NCBI RefSeq assembly: GCF_008035925.1
Contig: NZ_CP036264.1
Location: 6,605,641-6,669,640 of the forward strand
From: Stieleria maiorica
Lineage (GTDB): Bacteria > Planctomycetota > Planctomycetia > Pirellulales > Pirellulaceae
DNA: 64,000 nucleotides
Direction: 5' to 3'
Shown: piece after piece, positions 43,442-51,599 of the stretch
Layout: each line of letters opens with the position of its first letter
Numbering within the stretch: position 1 is the first letter of the stretch
The notes under the pieces: generated by a model
The model's input: the letters and a program-made list of their open reading frames with translations, nothing else
What the model was told of the DNA's origin: nothing
Databases searched by the model: none
Position numbers and translations under genes: made by a program

Positions 43442-45815
43442 CGTTGTTTGGTTCGGAAGTGATGTAAACGGCGTGTTCGGGACAGACCTGGTAGCAACTG
43501 TCACAGCGTGTGCAGCGATCCAGATCGATGGTGTGTCGGTAATAGGGAGTCATCGGGATGGCATCGACGGGGCAGTGTTGGGCACAAAGTGTGCATCCGA
43601 TGCACCTGTCGTTGATGCGGTAGTCGATCAGATCGATGCATTTTCCGGCGGGGCAGTAGCCGTTGATGTGGGCTTCGTATTCGTCGCGAAAGTACTTCAA
43701 CGTGGACAGGATCGGGTTGGGAGCCGTCTTGCCGAGACCGCAGAGGCTGCCGGCGCAGACCGATTTGGAGAGGATTTCGAGCTGTTCCAGGTCGCCTCGC
43801 TTGCCTGCCCCGGTGCACAGCCGGTCCAGGATGTCCAGCAAACGTCGGGTGCCGACACGACAGAACGTACACTTGCCGCAGGATTGGTCTTGGGTGAACT
43901 TCAGGAAGTAACGCGCGATGTCGACCATGCAGTCCTTGTCATCCAGGACCACCAGCCCGCCGCTTCCCATGATCGACCCGACCGCCGACAACGATTCATA
44001 ATCGATTTGCGTGTCGGCAAGTTCCGCGGGGACACAGCCGCCGGAGGGCCCGCCGATCTGGACGGCTTTGAAGGTTCGACCGGGCTCCACGCCGCCCCCG
44101 ATGTCCTGGACGATCTGACGGATGGTGATTCCCATCGGGACTTCGATCAGACCACCGTTGCGGACCTTGCCGGCCAGCGCAAACGCTTTGGTTCCCTTGC
44201 TGGTCTTCGTTCCCAGCTTGGCCAGCTCTTTGCCGCCGTGTCGCAGGATCCAGGGGATCGTGGCGTAGGTTTCGACGTTGTTGATCAGCGTCGGTTTTTC
44301 CCACAGTCCGCTTTCGGCCGGGAACGGCGGTCGAATCCGCGGCGTCCCCCGTCCGCCTTCGATCGAGTGAATCAGCGCCGTCTCCTCGCCGCAAATGTAG
44401 GCGCCGGCCCCTTCGCGAATCTGAAGCTTCAAGCTGAAATCGGTTCCCATCACCGAGTCGCCCAGGATGCCTCCCCGTTGGCAGATGTCGATCGCGCCAC
44501 GAATCCGCTCGACCGCCAACGGGTATTCGGCACGCACGTAAAAGATCCCCTGGTGGGCATCGACGGTGCGTGCGGCGATGGCCATGCCCTCAATCACGCG
44601 AAACGGAATCGATTCCAACAGCACTTTATCCATGAACGCACCGGGATCGCCCTCGTCGCCGTTACAGATGACGTACTTGGTCGGGCTGTCTTGGGCGCGA
44701 ACGGTGCGCCACTTGGCATGCGTGGGGAAACCGGCACCGCCACGTCCACGCAGCCCACTGGATTCGACCTCATCCAGGATTTGATCGGGCTGGAGCTGTG
44801 TCAGACACTTCTTCAACGATTCGAATCCGCCGTGGCGAATGTACTCGTCCAAATCCAGTGGGTCGATCGCATCCAGCAAATCCAACGTCAGATGCTTTTG
44901 GGGACCGATGAACGCGTCGATCACGCCGTCCCGCGCCCCTTGATGCTTTTGCAAGACGTCCTGGTCTTCATCGGACTGCAGCCAATCAAGCATCCGCGAC
45001 GCGGCGTATCGAATCGGCTTGGAGATGCCTTTGGGCCGAATGTGCTTCAAGACGATCTTTCGCGCCATGTCGGGATTGACGTTGGTGTAGGTCTGTGACG
45101 CGCCGTCGGGCGAGACCAGTTCCACCAGCGGGACTTTGCTGCAAATCCCGGTGCAGCCGATTTGTTTGACATACGCGTCGCCGCCGGATTCATCGATCGC
45201 ATCGCACAGTGCTTCGTGCACCTTGTCGCTTCCCAGTGCCAGGCAACAGGACCCCAGGCCGACGCGAACTTCGGTGGTCCTGGGACCTCGCGGCTGTGAA
45301 ATCGGGCGGTGGACGGCGGAGAGTTTGACGAAATCGGCTTCGTCGTATTCCTGCAACATCTGTGGTGTCGTTTGAGAACTGACGTGACCAAAAATCGCGT
45401 CGTCGATTTGCACGACCGGGCCGAGCGTGCAGCACCCCAGACACGCCACCTTTTGGACCGTGAACTCGCCTTCGGGATCGGTGTCTTCGTGAGCAGCCAG
45501 TCGAAGCTCGTGACGGATCGCATCATCGACCAGATCGGCGCCTTTGACATGACAAGCCGTTCCGGTGCAGACGCTGATCATGTGGCGTCCGACGGGGCGA
45601 TGTCGAAAGTGGTCGTAGAACGACGCCACGCCGGTGATCGATGCCGGTGTGATTTCGGTCAATTCACAAACCCGTCGCAGCGCCTCCTGGGGCAGATAGC
45701 GATATTCCCTCTGCACCGCGTGCAGGATGGGGATGACGGCATCGGGCGTGCGGCCTTCCCGTTGGACAATTCGGTCGACGGGCGACAAGTCGATCATGTT
45801 GGTCGTGGTGATCAT
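43431..45815 (-). CDS. Fused NuoE-NuoF NADH-oxidising subunit with C-terminal ferredoxin
   Basis: 794 residues. Residues 1-165 are a NuoE thioredoxin-like 2Fe-2S domain (VCTGTACHVKGAD, VACLGCCTLGPV). A second such domain follows (LGSCCLALGS, IGCTGICSKVP), as in HndC/HydB. The NuoF core has FMN/NADH motifs GLRGRGGAGFPTHAKW, NGDEGDPGAFMDK and GAGAYICGEETALIHSIEGG, and the 4Fe-4S ligands CGKCTFCRVGTRRLL. Two C-terminal 4Fe-4S clusters (CIGCTLCAQHCPVDAI, CTRCDSCYQVCPEHAV) complete it. It would exchange electrons between NAD(H) and iron-sulfur carriers. No HydA or formate dehydrogenase gene is nearby. The last residues and stop lie in a repeat. Confidence 0.92.
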   Translation of the reverse strand: MITTTNMIDLSPVDRIVQREGRTPDAVIPILHAVQREYRYLPQEALRRVCELTEITPASITGVASFYDHFRHRPVGRHMISVCTGTACHVKGADLVDDAIRHELRLAAHEDTDPEGEFTVQKVACLGCCTLGPVVQIDDAIFGHVSSQTTPQMLQEYDEADFVKLSAVHRPISQPRGPRTTEVRVGLGSCCLALGSDKVHEALCDAIDESGGDAYVKQIGCTGICSKVPLVELVSPDGASQTYTNVNPDMARKIVLKHIRPKGISKPIRYAASRMLDWLQSDEDQDVLQKHQGARDGVIDAFIGPQKHLTLDLLDAIDPLDLDEYIRHGGFESLKKCLTQLQPDQILDEVESSGLRGRGGAGFPTHAKWRTVRAQDSPTKYVICNGDEGDPGAFMDKVLLESIPFRVIEGMAIAARTVDAHQGIFYVRAEYPLAVERIRGAIDICQRGGILGDSVMGTDFSLKLQIREGAGAYICGEETALIHSIEGGRGTPRIRPPFPAESGLWEKPTLINNVETYATIPWILRHGGKELAKLGTKTSKGTKAFALAGKVRNGGLIEVPMGITIRQIVQDIGGGVEPGRTFKAVQIGGPSGGCVPAELADTQIDYESLSAVGSIMGSGGLVVLDDKDCMVDIARYFLKFTQDQSCGKCTFCRVGTRRLLDILDRLCTGAGKRGDLEQLEILSKSVCAGSLCGLGKTAPNPILSTLKYFRDEYEAHINGYCPAGKCIDLIDYRINDRCIGCTLCAQHCPVDAIPMTPYYRHTIDLDRCTRCDSCYQVCPEHAVYITSEPNNVGV

Positions 45816-45839
45816 TCGGCATCAGGTCCGAAACTTGTG

Positions 45840-47663
45840 TCACTGGTTCTCATCATCAGCGCTCCCGATGCAGAACAAATGCTCGCTTCCCCGAATCAGA
45901 ATCCGTCCATCGGCGAAGGCGGGGCAGGTCACGCAGTCTTCGCCCAGTTGCGCCTTCGAGATCTGATTGCACGCATCACGGGTCGGCTGCACGATCCATG
46001 CCGTCCCGTCCCGGCCGAACAGATAAACGTGATCGCCGACCAAGCTGGGGGAGGAGAGGAAATCGGCTCCAAAGTCTTCTTCCCACAACGGTTCACCGCC
46101 TTCCTGTTTGTCGAAACAGAACAGCGTGCCGTAGGACGCCAGCGTCAACAAAAAATCATCGGTGACCAAAGGGCTGCAGGTATCCGGAAGTCCGTAGTCG
46201 GCGGTCCAGACGACGTGGGTGTCCGTCACGTCACCGGATCCGCCCGCGCGAATTGCGGCATAGATCGCGGTGTCGTTGCCGGCATAGACGATTCCGTCGG
46301 AGTACACCGGTGATGGGCCGACTTCGACTCGCTCGAGACATTTGGCACGCCACAGTTCCGTCCCATCGCTGGGCGAATATGCGATCACCCAGGGATCGCA
46401 GCAGGTGATGATTTGGTGTTGACCGTCGTGCTCGATCACGATCGGTGACGACCACGACGCCGGGGTTTGGCGAGTCGTTTCCCAGATCGGCTGGCCCGTT
46501 GCTCCGTCAAACGACATCAGTTTTGAAAGCTCGTCGTCGCCGGATCCTTGGTAGAATTGAACGATCACCGCACCCTGGAACGTCGCCAACGACGACGCGT
46601 GGCCGTAATTGTTTCGTTGCGGCACACCCAACGAACGCGTCCAACGTTCCCGGCCGGAATAATCCAATGCGACCAGCAACCCGTCGGCGAACATCGCAAA
46701 CACAAACCGCCCGTCGGTCGCCATCGTCGGCGCCGCGTAACCGGTGTCCTCGGAGACCTTGATCTTCTGGCCGGCGATGGACGGGGCGACTTGGAATTCC
46801 TTGCTCCAAAGGATTTCGCCGGTGTTCAAGTCAAAACAAAAAACGCCACGGACCGCTTCGCTCGCGCCGGAAAGAAACACGCGGTCATTCCACACGATCG
46901 GTGAATTCGCACCGGGTAGCGGCAGCGGTGTTTTCCACACGATTCCTTCACCGGACTGGCCGTCCCATTGCGTCGGAGCGTCTTGGAAATGCGAGACGCC
47001 GGACCCGCTGGGGCCACGAAAGCTGGGCCAATTCGCCTGCACGACTTCGACGCTTGGCAATTCCGGCAGCACCGGCTCGATTCTTGTCGGTGCAACGGGA
47101 GGTGTTGCGTCACCGACCGAAGCTTGATCGGATGCCAAATCATCCAAGGTGGCCGGCAACACACTCGGGTGATTCGCTTTCATTGCCCAGGTGGTGCCGA
47201 CCAGGGCCAGCATCACCACGGCCACCGCCCACGGTCCGCGGTGGCTCAACCGTTCGTCCGAGTCGGGACCGGGCAGTTTCGGTTCGGGGCGGGGGAGTCG
47301 TCGATGCAGCGTGGCGGCCCATTTGCTGAAGACAAGCGTGACGACAATTCCGCCCAGCAGCAGGTACGCCCCTCGTTCGGTAAAACGCTGTTCACGGAAA
47401 TACTCTTGCCGCAGCGCAAGATCGAGGTCCTGGATCAGTTGACGCAGTTGATCGTTGTCGGGTTGTTCCAAGTACTGCTGCCGAAGCTCGATGAAGGCGG
47501 TCTCCTCCAGCGGAAACTTGTTCAATCGGTTCGCGCCATCGATCACCAGGATTCCACCGACAAGCGTTGAAAACACCGCGGCCACGATCGCGGAGAGCAG
47601 GATGGATCGTTGGCTGAGCATGCGGCGTTGGAATTCGGTCTGCCTTTGCGTCTCATCTGTCAT
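45840..47663 (-). CDS. Membrane-anchored PQQ-like beta-propeller protein
   Basis: 607 residues from ATG at 47663. Three N-terminal hydrophobic helices (about residues 18-40, 95-113, 145-163) precede an exported propeller domain that opens NWPSFRGPSGSGVSHFQD. Repeated blades include VFCFDLNTGEILWSKEF, LVALDYSGRERWTRSLG and VIAYSPSDGTELWRAKC. Quinoprotein dehydrogenase active-site features are not evident, so it may be a scaffold, like BamB. It ends 24 bp before nuoEF, which ties the propellers to the redox subunits. Confidence 0.88.
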   Translation of the reverse strand: MTDETQRQTEFQRRMLSQRSILLSAIVAAVFSTLVGGILVIDGANRLNKFPLEETAFIELRQQYLEQPDNDQLRQLIQDLDLALRQEYFREQRFTERGAYLLLGGIVVTLVFSKWAATLHRRLPRPEPKLPGPDSDERLSHRGPWAVAVVMLALVGTTWAMKANHPSVLPATLDDLASDQASVGDATPPVAPTRIEPVLPELPSVEVVQANWPSFRGPSGSGVSHFQDAPTQWDGQSGEGIVWKTPLPLPGANSPIVWNDRVFLSGASEAVRGVFCFDLNTGEILWSKEFQVAPSIAGQKIKVSEDTGYAAPTMATDGRFVFAMFADGLLVALDYSGRERWTRSLGVPQRNNYGHASSLATFQGAVIVQFYQGSGDDELSKLMSFDGATGQPIWETTRQTPASWSSPIVIEHDGQHQIITCCDPWVIAYSPSDGTELWRAKCLERVEVGPSPVYSDGIVYAGNDTAIYAAIRAGGSGDVTDTHVVWTADYGLPDTCSPLVTDDFLLTLASYGTLFCFDKQEGGEPLWEEDFGADFLSSPSLVGDHVYLFGRDGTAWIVQPTRDACNQISKAQLGEDCVTCPAFADGRILIRGSEHLFCIGSADDENQ

Positions 47664-47676
47664 TGAACGGCGGACG

Positions 47677-47705
47677 TTCCACGCTCTGGCGAGCGTGGCT
47701 ACGAC
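47677..47705. repeat. Fragment of the GTAGCTACG element
   Basis: CCACGCTCTGGCGAGCGTGG is a perfect hairpin seen inside the larger elements at 29493 and 49056. It lies between the propeller and NapH-like genes. Confidence 0.65.
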
Positions 47706-47728
47706 ACCTGTGTTGCGGAGCTTTGCGT

Positions 47729-49177
47729 TCACGGTTTTTTCCCTCCGGCGGTCAATTGGACCAGCGGCCCCGTGGGCGTCCGGCCAGCGGGGAGGGCTTC
47801 GGAGACATCGGAGATCAGACCCAGCCTGACTTTTTCGACCGGGCAATACCAATAGCAACGCCCGCAGGAAACGCACCCGGCACGATCCGCCTGGTAATCC
47901 TCGCGGCGACGTCGCACCGACAGATAGATCAGCTTGAACCCGATCACCAATCCCGTCCAAGCACCCAGCAAGCCGCCCAGCGTGACGAAGTCATTGCGCC
48001 GCGTGAGCGCCGATTGATACAATTCATCGACCGACCGCGGCGAACCCCGAAAGGCATCACTGGCGTCGGTCGTGGTTTCCGCTATGCCCAACTCTTCCAG
48101 TCGCATCTGTTCGGCCAACCGCGATTCCGGGTGCCACTGTGCCAACGGAACGGCGAGCGTCGTTCCCAACCACCAGAAACCGGCCACCAGGAAGGGAGAG
48201 GCAATCAGGGCAAATCCGAATTGACGTTTGCCTCGTCGACGCGCCCCGGGCGTTTGCGCGACCGTGGGCGGGTGGATCGCTCCGTACGGACAAGCATCTT
48301 CACAAAGTTGACAATTGATGCACGTGCCCGGCGGGATGCTCAAACGCCATTTCGAAAAACACGACAACACGCGCAGGATCGCGCCATAGGGACACAGGTA
48401 CCGACAGTACGGGCGACCGACAAACACGCCGATCATTAAGATGCAGCTGCCAAAGATCAGCATGTCGGTGTTGCCGCCCAAGCGGAAAAACGCGATGAAC
48501 GGATCGTAGCGGCAGATGATGAATCCCGTCCGGGTCGCCGCAAAAATCAACGCCGCGCCCAAATAGATGTAAGCCACCAAGCCCAGGGAATGATCCAACC
48601 AACGCGGCACCGCAACCGAGCGAACGGCGATCAATTCTTGCATCGCCCCCAGCGGGCAGACCGAAGCACAGAAGGTTCGGCCGAAAAACAGCGTGAACAC
48701 CAACGGCAGAATAAAGAACGCCACCACCGCAAGCGGCACGACGTAGGTGGGATCGAACACTGCCAACGCGACATTCTGGGTCGCACCGATCGGACAAACA
48801 CAGCCCTGACGCCAGAACCCGAACCACAGCAAACTGGCGATCGTCAGCAGCAGCACGTTACGGCGAGAGCGTGACACCAAGGTGAAGTACGACGCCAGAC
48901 AGAGTGCGGCGAACAGAATCGCCACATCCAACACCGGCCCCATCTCTCCCTGGACCTCCGGAATCGTGGCGGTGGGGATCGGATGGTCGGAAAACTCCGG
49001 GACGGGGAACATCAGATCCGGGGTTTCGGCCGCCATCGCATCGCCCATCCACATCAACGTAGCGACGCTCGCCAGAGCGTGGCAAACGCCGCTGATCGAC
49101 CTTCGGGCGAAGGTCGCTACGTTTGACCGTCGGTTGATAGCGTTGCTTGTGCGACGTGGCGTTGTCCTGCTACTCAT
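47729..49177 (-). CDS. NapH/NosR-type polytopic membrane iron-sulfur protein
   Basis: Up to 482 residues. It has six or more membrane helices and the family's paired Cys motifs FWRQGCVCPIGATQN, TFCASVCPLGAMQEL and YCRYLCPYGAILRV. A 4Fe-4S ferredoxin segment CINCQLCEDACPYGAI and a C-terminal CVSCGRCYWYCPVEKV follow. Such proteins pass electrons between the quinone pool or cytoplasm and periplasmic partners. ATG at 49177 overlaps the upstream stop, but residues about 17-41 are encoded by a repeat element, so the native N-terminus may begin at MWMGDAMAAETPD (49054) or have been replaced. Confidence 0.88.
   Translation of the reverse strand: MSSRTTPRRTSNAINRRSNVATFARRSISGVCHALASVATLMWMGDAMAAETPDLMFPVPEFSDHPIPTATIPEVQGEMGPVLDVAILFAALCLASYFTLVSRSRRNVLLLTIASLLWFGFWRQGCVCPIGATQNVALAVFDPTYVVPLAVVAFFILPLVFTLFFGRTFCASVCPLGAMQELIAVRSVAVPRWLDHSLGLVAYIYLGAALIFAATRTGFIICRYDPFIAFFRLGGNTDMLIFGSCILMIGVFVGRPYCRYLCPYGAILRVLSCFSKWRLSIPPGTCINCQLCEDACPYGAIHPPTVAQTPGARRRGKRQFGFALIASPFLVAGFWWLGTTLAVPLAQWHPESRLAEQMRLEELGIAETTTDASDAFRGSPRSVDELYQSALTRRNDFVTLGGLLGAWTGLVIGFKLIYLSVRRRREDYQADRAGCVSCGRCYWYCPVEKVRLGLISDVSEALPAGRTPTGPLVQLTAGGKKP
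49056..49132. repeat. GTAGCTACG-family element inside an ORF
   Basis: AACGTAGCGACGCTCGCCAG and CGAAGGTCGCTACGTTT are inverted copies. The element encodes part of the N-terminus of the NapH-like ORF (peptide NVATFARRSISGVCHALASV). Confidence 0.75.
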
Positions 49178-49820
49178 CGGCGTGCACCTGATCGAGCAGT
49201 TTCTGTGCCGCCGTGTCGGCCTTCCCCGCCTTTTGCCGCATCACGCCCAACGCCACACGTTTCAGCCGATAGGGTTTGTCGGCGGAAACGTTGACAAAGG
49301 CGTCGCTGGGGCAGGCGACCGCGATCGCGCATTCGTTGCAATTGACACAGCGATCGTGCATGACTTGCAGATACAACGATCCGTTCATCAGCGCACAACC
49401 CTTGACGCACATCGCACAGCCGATGCAAGCGTCGGTGTCGATCGTGTACTCGTAGAAATCTTGACCCGCTTTGCCTTCGACAAAGGTTCGGATGATCGCT
49501 TCGGTCGGACACAACAAGTCCGCCGCGGCGGTGTCGCGACTGTCCAGCCCATCGAGTGTGTAATAGCCGGTGCATCGATTGCAGAAACCGCACATGTCGA
49601 AACACTGAACACATTTGACGGCTGATTCATCCAGCACACAGTGGGTGGCGCAGTTTCCACAGCCGACGCACTTGTCGGGATCGATCTGCCAACGATTCTC
49701 TTCCGCTTGGCCTCGTTGGCCGGCAAGGTATCCGCCCAACACACCGGCCGACACCACGCCGACGACCCGGGCTCCGTCGGCCAGGAACCCACGTCGGTCG
49801 GTTTGTTTTTCGTCGCTCAT
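49170..49820 (-). CDS. Exported polyferredoxin with twin-arginine start
   Basis: 216 residues from ATG at 49820 (MSDEKQTDRRGFLADGARV). The twin-arginine and the hydrophobic VVGVVSAGVLGGYLA suggest Tat export or an anchor. Cysteine groups CVGCGNCATHC, CVQCFDMCGFCNRC with a later LCP, CIGCAMCVKGC and CVNCNECAIAVACP imply about four 4Fe-4S clusters. It overlaps its neighbours on both sides (ATGA at 49817, and the NapH-like ATG at 49175-49177). It is the natural electron partner of the NapH-like protein, analogous to NapG. Confidence 0.88.
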   Translation of the reverse strand: MSDEKQTDRRGFLADGARVVGVVSAGVLGGYLAGQRGQAEENRWQIDPDKCVGCGNCATHCVLDESAVKCVQCFDMCGFCNRCTGYYTLDGLDSRDTAAADLLCPTEAIIRTFVEGKAGQDFYEYTIDTDACIGCAMCVKGCALMNGSLYLQVMHDRCVNCNECAIAVACPSDAFVNVSADKPYRLKRVALGVMRQKAGKADTAAQKLLDQVHADE

Positions 49821-50047
49821 GATGGCTCTCCCTCCATCGCCGGTTGCCTGGCTTGGTCCGCTTTGGGAAGCCCACATTTTTTAAACAGCCCGCAAGTCTG
49901 ACAGGGAGACGTCAGCTGGACGCACCCGAGATTGTTCGCGCGGCGGAGCAGGTTGAGCGTCAAGACGGACATCCCGCCCAAGAGGGCATAACGTCCGACG
50001 CGAACCAGCCATTGCCGACGATCATGGTCGAATTCATCACGTGTCAT
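49817..50047 (-). CDS. Small Cys-rich membrane-anchored protein
   Basis: 76 residues from ATG at 50047. The N-terminal part is charged (MTRDEFDHDRRQWL), followed by a hydrophobic helix LLGGMSVLTLNLL and a Cys-rich end: LGCVQLTSPCQTCGLFKKCG. The four cysteines could bind iron-sulfur or zinc. The family is unknown to me. The gene is coupled to the polyferredoxin (4-bp overlap), so it is probably part of the same complex. Confidence 0.7.
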   Translation of the reverse strand: MTRDEFDHDRRQWLVRVGRYALLGGMSVLTLNLLRRANNLGCVQLTSPCQTCGLFKKCGLPKADQARQPAMEGEPS

Positions 50048-51557
50048 TTGATTCACCCTCCACTCGATGCCAGCGGGAAGCGTGAGCGAGCGGCGCAGCG
50101 ACCTCGTTCCAAGGCTCCGCCTTGGAACGCGATGCCGGTGTGGCTCTGCCACACGCTACATGCGAGTCGCGAGGCGGAGCCTCTCGGGTAGTGTGTTCCC
50201 AGGCAGAGCCTGGGAACAAGTGGAAGCGTGAGCGAGCGGCGCAGCGACCTCGTTCCAAGGCTCCGCCTTGGAACGCGATGCCGGTGTGGCTCTGCCACAC
50301 GCTACATGCGAGCCGCGAGGCGGAGCCTCCCGGGCAGTGTGTTCCCAGGAAGAGCCTGGGAACAAGTGAAGCGTGAGCGAGCGGCGCAGCGACCTCGTTC
50401 CAAGGCTCCGCCTTGGAACGCGATTTCGGTGTGGCTCTGCCACACGTTGCATGCGATCCGCGAGGCGGAGCCTCCCGGCCAATGTGTTCCCAGGCGGAGC
50501 CTGGGAACGAGTGGATGTCTATCCCACTGGTGTGCTCATCACGAGGCATGAAAACCCGCACCGACTTTCGTCTCGGATCCAGCACCAGGACGCGTCCCCG
50601 GCTGTCCGCCGCGACGTCAAAGACCACGCCCGCTTGGTGGGGCCGCGCGTCACCGAGTTCGGATTGGGCGATGCCCAATTGCTGCGGCCCGGCGACGACC
50701 GAGCGGAATTCACCGTACTCGCTGTAAGCCTTGATCCGCGGCACGCCCTTTTCCGACGTCACGATCTCTCCGCCGGGCAAGACCGCAAACTGACTCGGAT
50801 TGCAGCAACCAAAAAAGCTCTCGGTCGCCGCGCCGGGATTGCCCCAACGGGCCTGCAACGCACCGTCAAACGTGTAGGTCTCGATCTGCAGTGCACCGGG
50901 ATTGGCGACGTGCAATTGTCCATTCGACCCGATCGCGATGTCGAACGTGGTGCTGGGGACGTTGAATGTTCGCCCCCCCGCTTCGGCATTACCGATCGTC
51001 CCCTGCAACTCGCCTGACGGGCCGAACCGCCATACCACGCGGTTGCCGGCATCGGCGGCGAAGACGGATTCATCGGCCACGGCGATCGACGCCAGGATCG
51101 CGGCGTCGGTCGGGACGTTCCAAGTCGCGACCCGACTGCCGTCGCGATCAAAGACTTCGATCCGGTTGCCGGATCCCACATAGATGCGACCCGGCGCGAG
51201 ATGTTGATCGTTGCCGACCGCCAAACAACTGGGACGGCCTTCGGTCGGGATCATTGCCAGTGTCGTGCCGTCTTGTCGATACACGCCGACCGTCTGGTCA
51301 CCGCCGACGTAAATCTGGTCCTCGGGACCGACGCTGATGCAGCGAGGCTGATCCATCGACACGCTGAACTCCCTCGTCTGCGCGTAATGAATCAGCGCCG
51401 GATCGACTTCGTAAACGCGAGAGAAATCCATCGTGAACGATCGATCGCGATGACCGGCCAGCGGGTCGCTGCTGACAACGGCATAACTGGCGAGGCCGAC
51501 CGCCACGGCAATGACGGCGGTGATCAATGTTCCGCGATAGTGGACCAGCAATTCCAT
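50037..51557 (-). CDS. NHL-type beta-propeller protein extended by repeat array
   Basis: 506 residues. There is an N-terminal membrane helix (residues 10-29), then an NHL-like propeller of about 310 residues: RCISVGPEDQIYVGGDQTVG, GRIYVGSGNRIEVFDRDGS, SVFAADAGNRVVWRFGPSGE and VVFDVAADSRGRVLVLDP. CCNP near residue 251 is unusual. The native protein seems to end near residue 349 (SGIDIH). The remaining 157 residues are read from the palindrome array at 50083-50518 (repeats of SAWEH..REAPPRGSH and KAEPWNEVAAPLAHAS). The ORF now overlaps the next gene by 11 bp. Confidence 0.85.
   Translation of the reverse strand: MELLVHYRGTLITAVIAVAVGLASYAVVSSDPLAGHRDRSFTMDFSRVYEVDPALIHYAQTREFSVSMDQPRCISVGPEDQIYVGGDQTVGVYRQDGTTLAMIPTEGRPSCLAVGNDQHLAPGRIYVGSGNRIEVFDRDGSRVATWNVPTDAAILASIAVADESVFAADAGNRVVWRFGPSGELQGTIGNAEAGGRTFNVPSTTFDIAIGSNGQLHVANPGALQIETYTFDGALQARWGNPGAATESFFGCCNPSQFAVLPGGEIVTSEKGVPRIKAYSEYGEFRSVVAGPQQLGIAQSELGDARPHQAGVVFDVAADSRGRVLVLDPRRKSVRVFMPRDEHTSGIDIHSFPGSAWEHIGREAPPRGSHATCGRATPKSRSKAEPWNEVAAPLAHASLVPRLFLGTHCPGGSASRLACSVWQSHTGIAFQGGALERGRCAARSRFHLFPGSAWEHTTREAPPRDSHVACGRATPASRSKAEPWNEVAAPLAHASRWHRVEGESNDT
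50083..50518. repeat. Tandem array of three ~146-bp palindrome-cluster units
   Basis: GTTCCCAGG occurs at 50195, 50341 and 50486; GTGAGCGAGCGGCGCAGCGA recurs three times. Each unit has GTTCCAAGGC..GGAAC, GTGTGGCTCTGCCACAC, GAGGCGGAGCCTC and GTTCCCAGG..GGGAAC palindromes. These are the same modules as the 19660-20639 array in reverse order. Stop-free frames cross it on both strands, and it forms the C-terminus of the NHL protein. Confidence 0.95.
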
Positions 51558-51599
51558 GGGCGGTTGAACTCCAAAATCATGTGTCGCCGTTTTCGCGTG

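Noticed and set aside
43473-45098. 541-residue plus-strand open frame opposite nuoEF
   Set aside because: The minus-strand protein has all NuoE/NuoF motifs; the plus-strand frame is a high-GC shadow.
41564-45815. Calling the NuoEF/GltD pair a hydrogenase or formate dehydrogenase
   Set aside because: No H-cluster, Ni-Fe or molybdopterin-binding subunit is encoded in the cluster.
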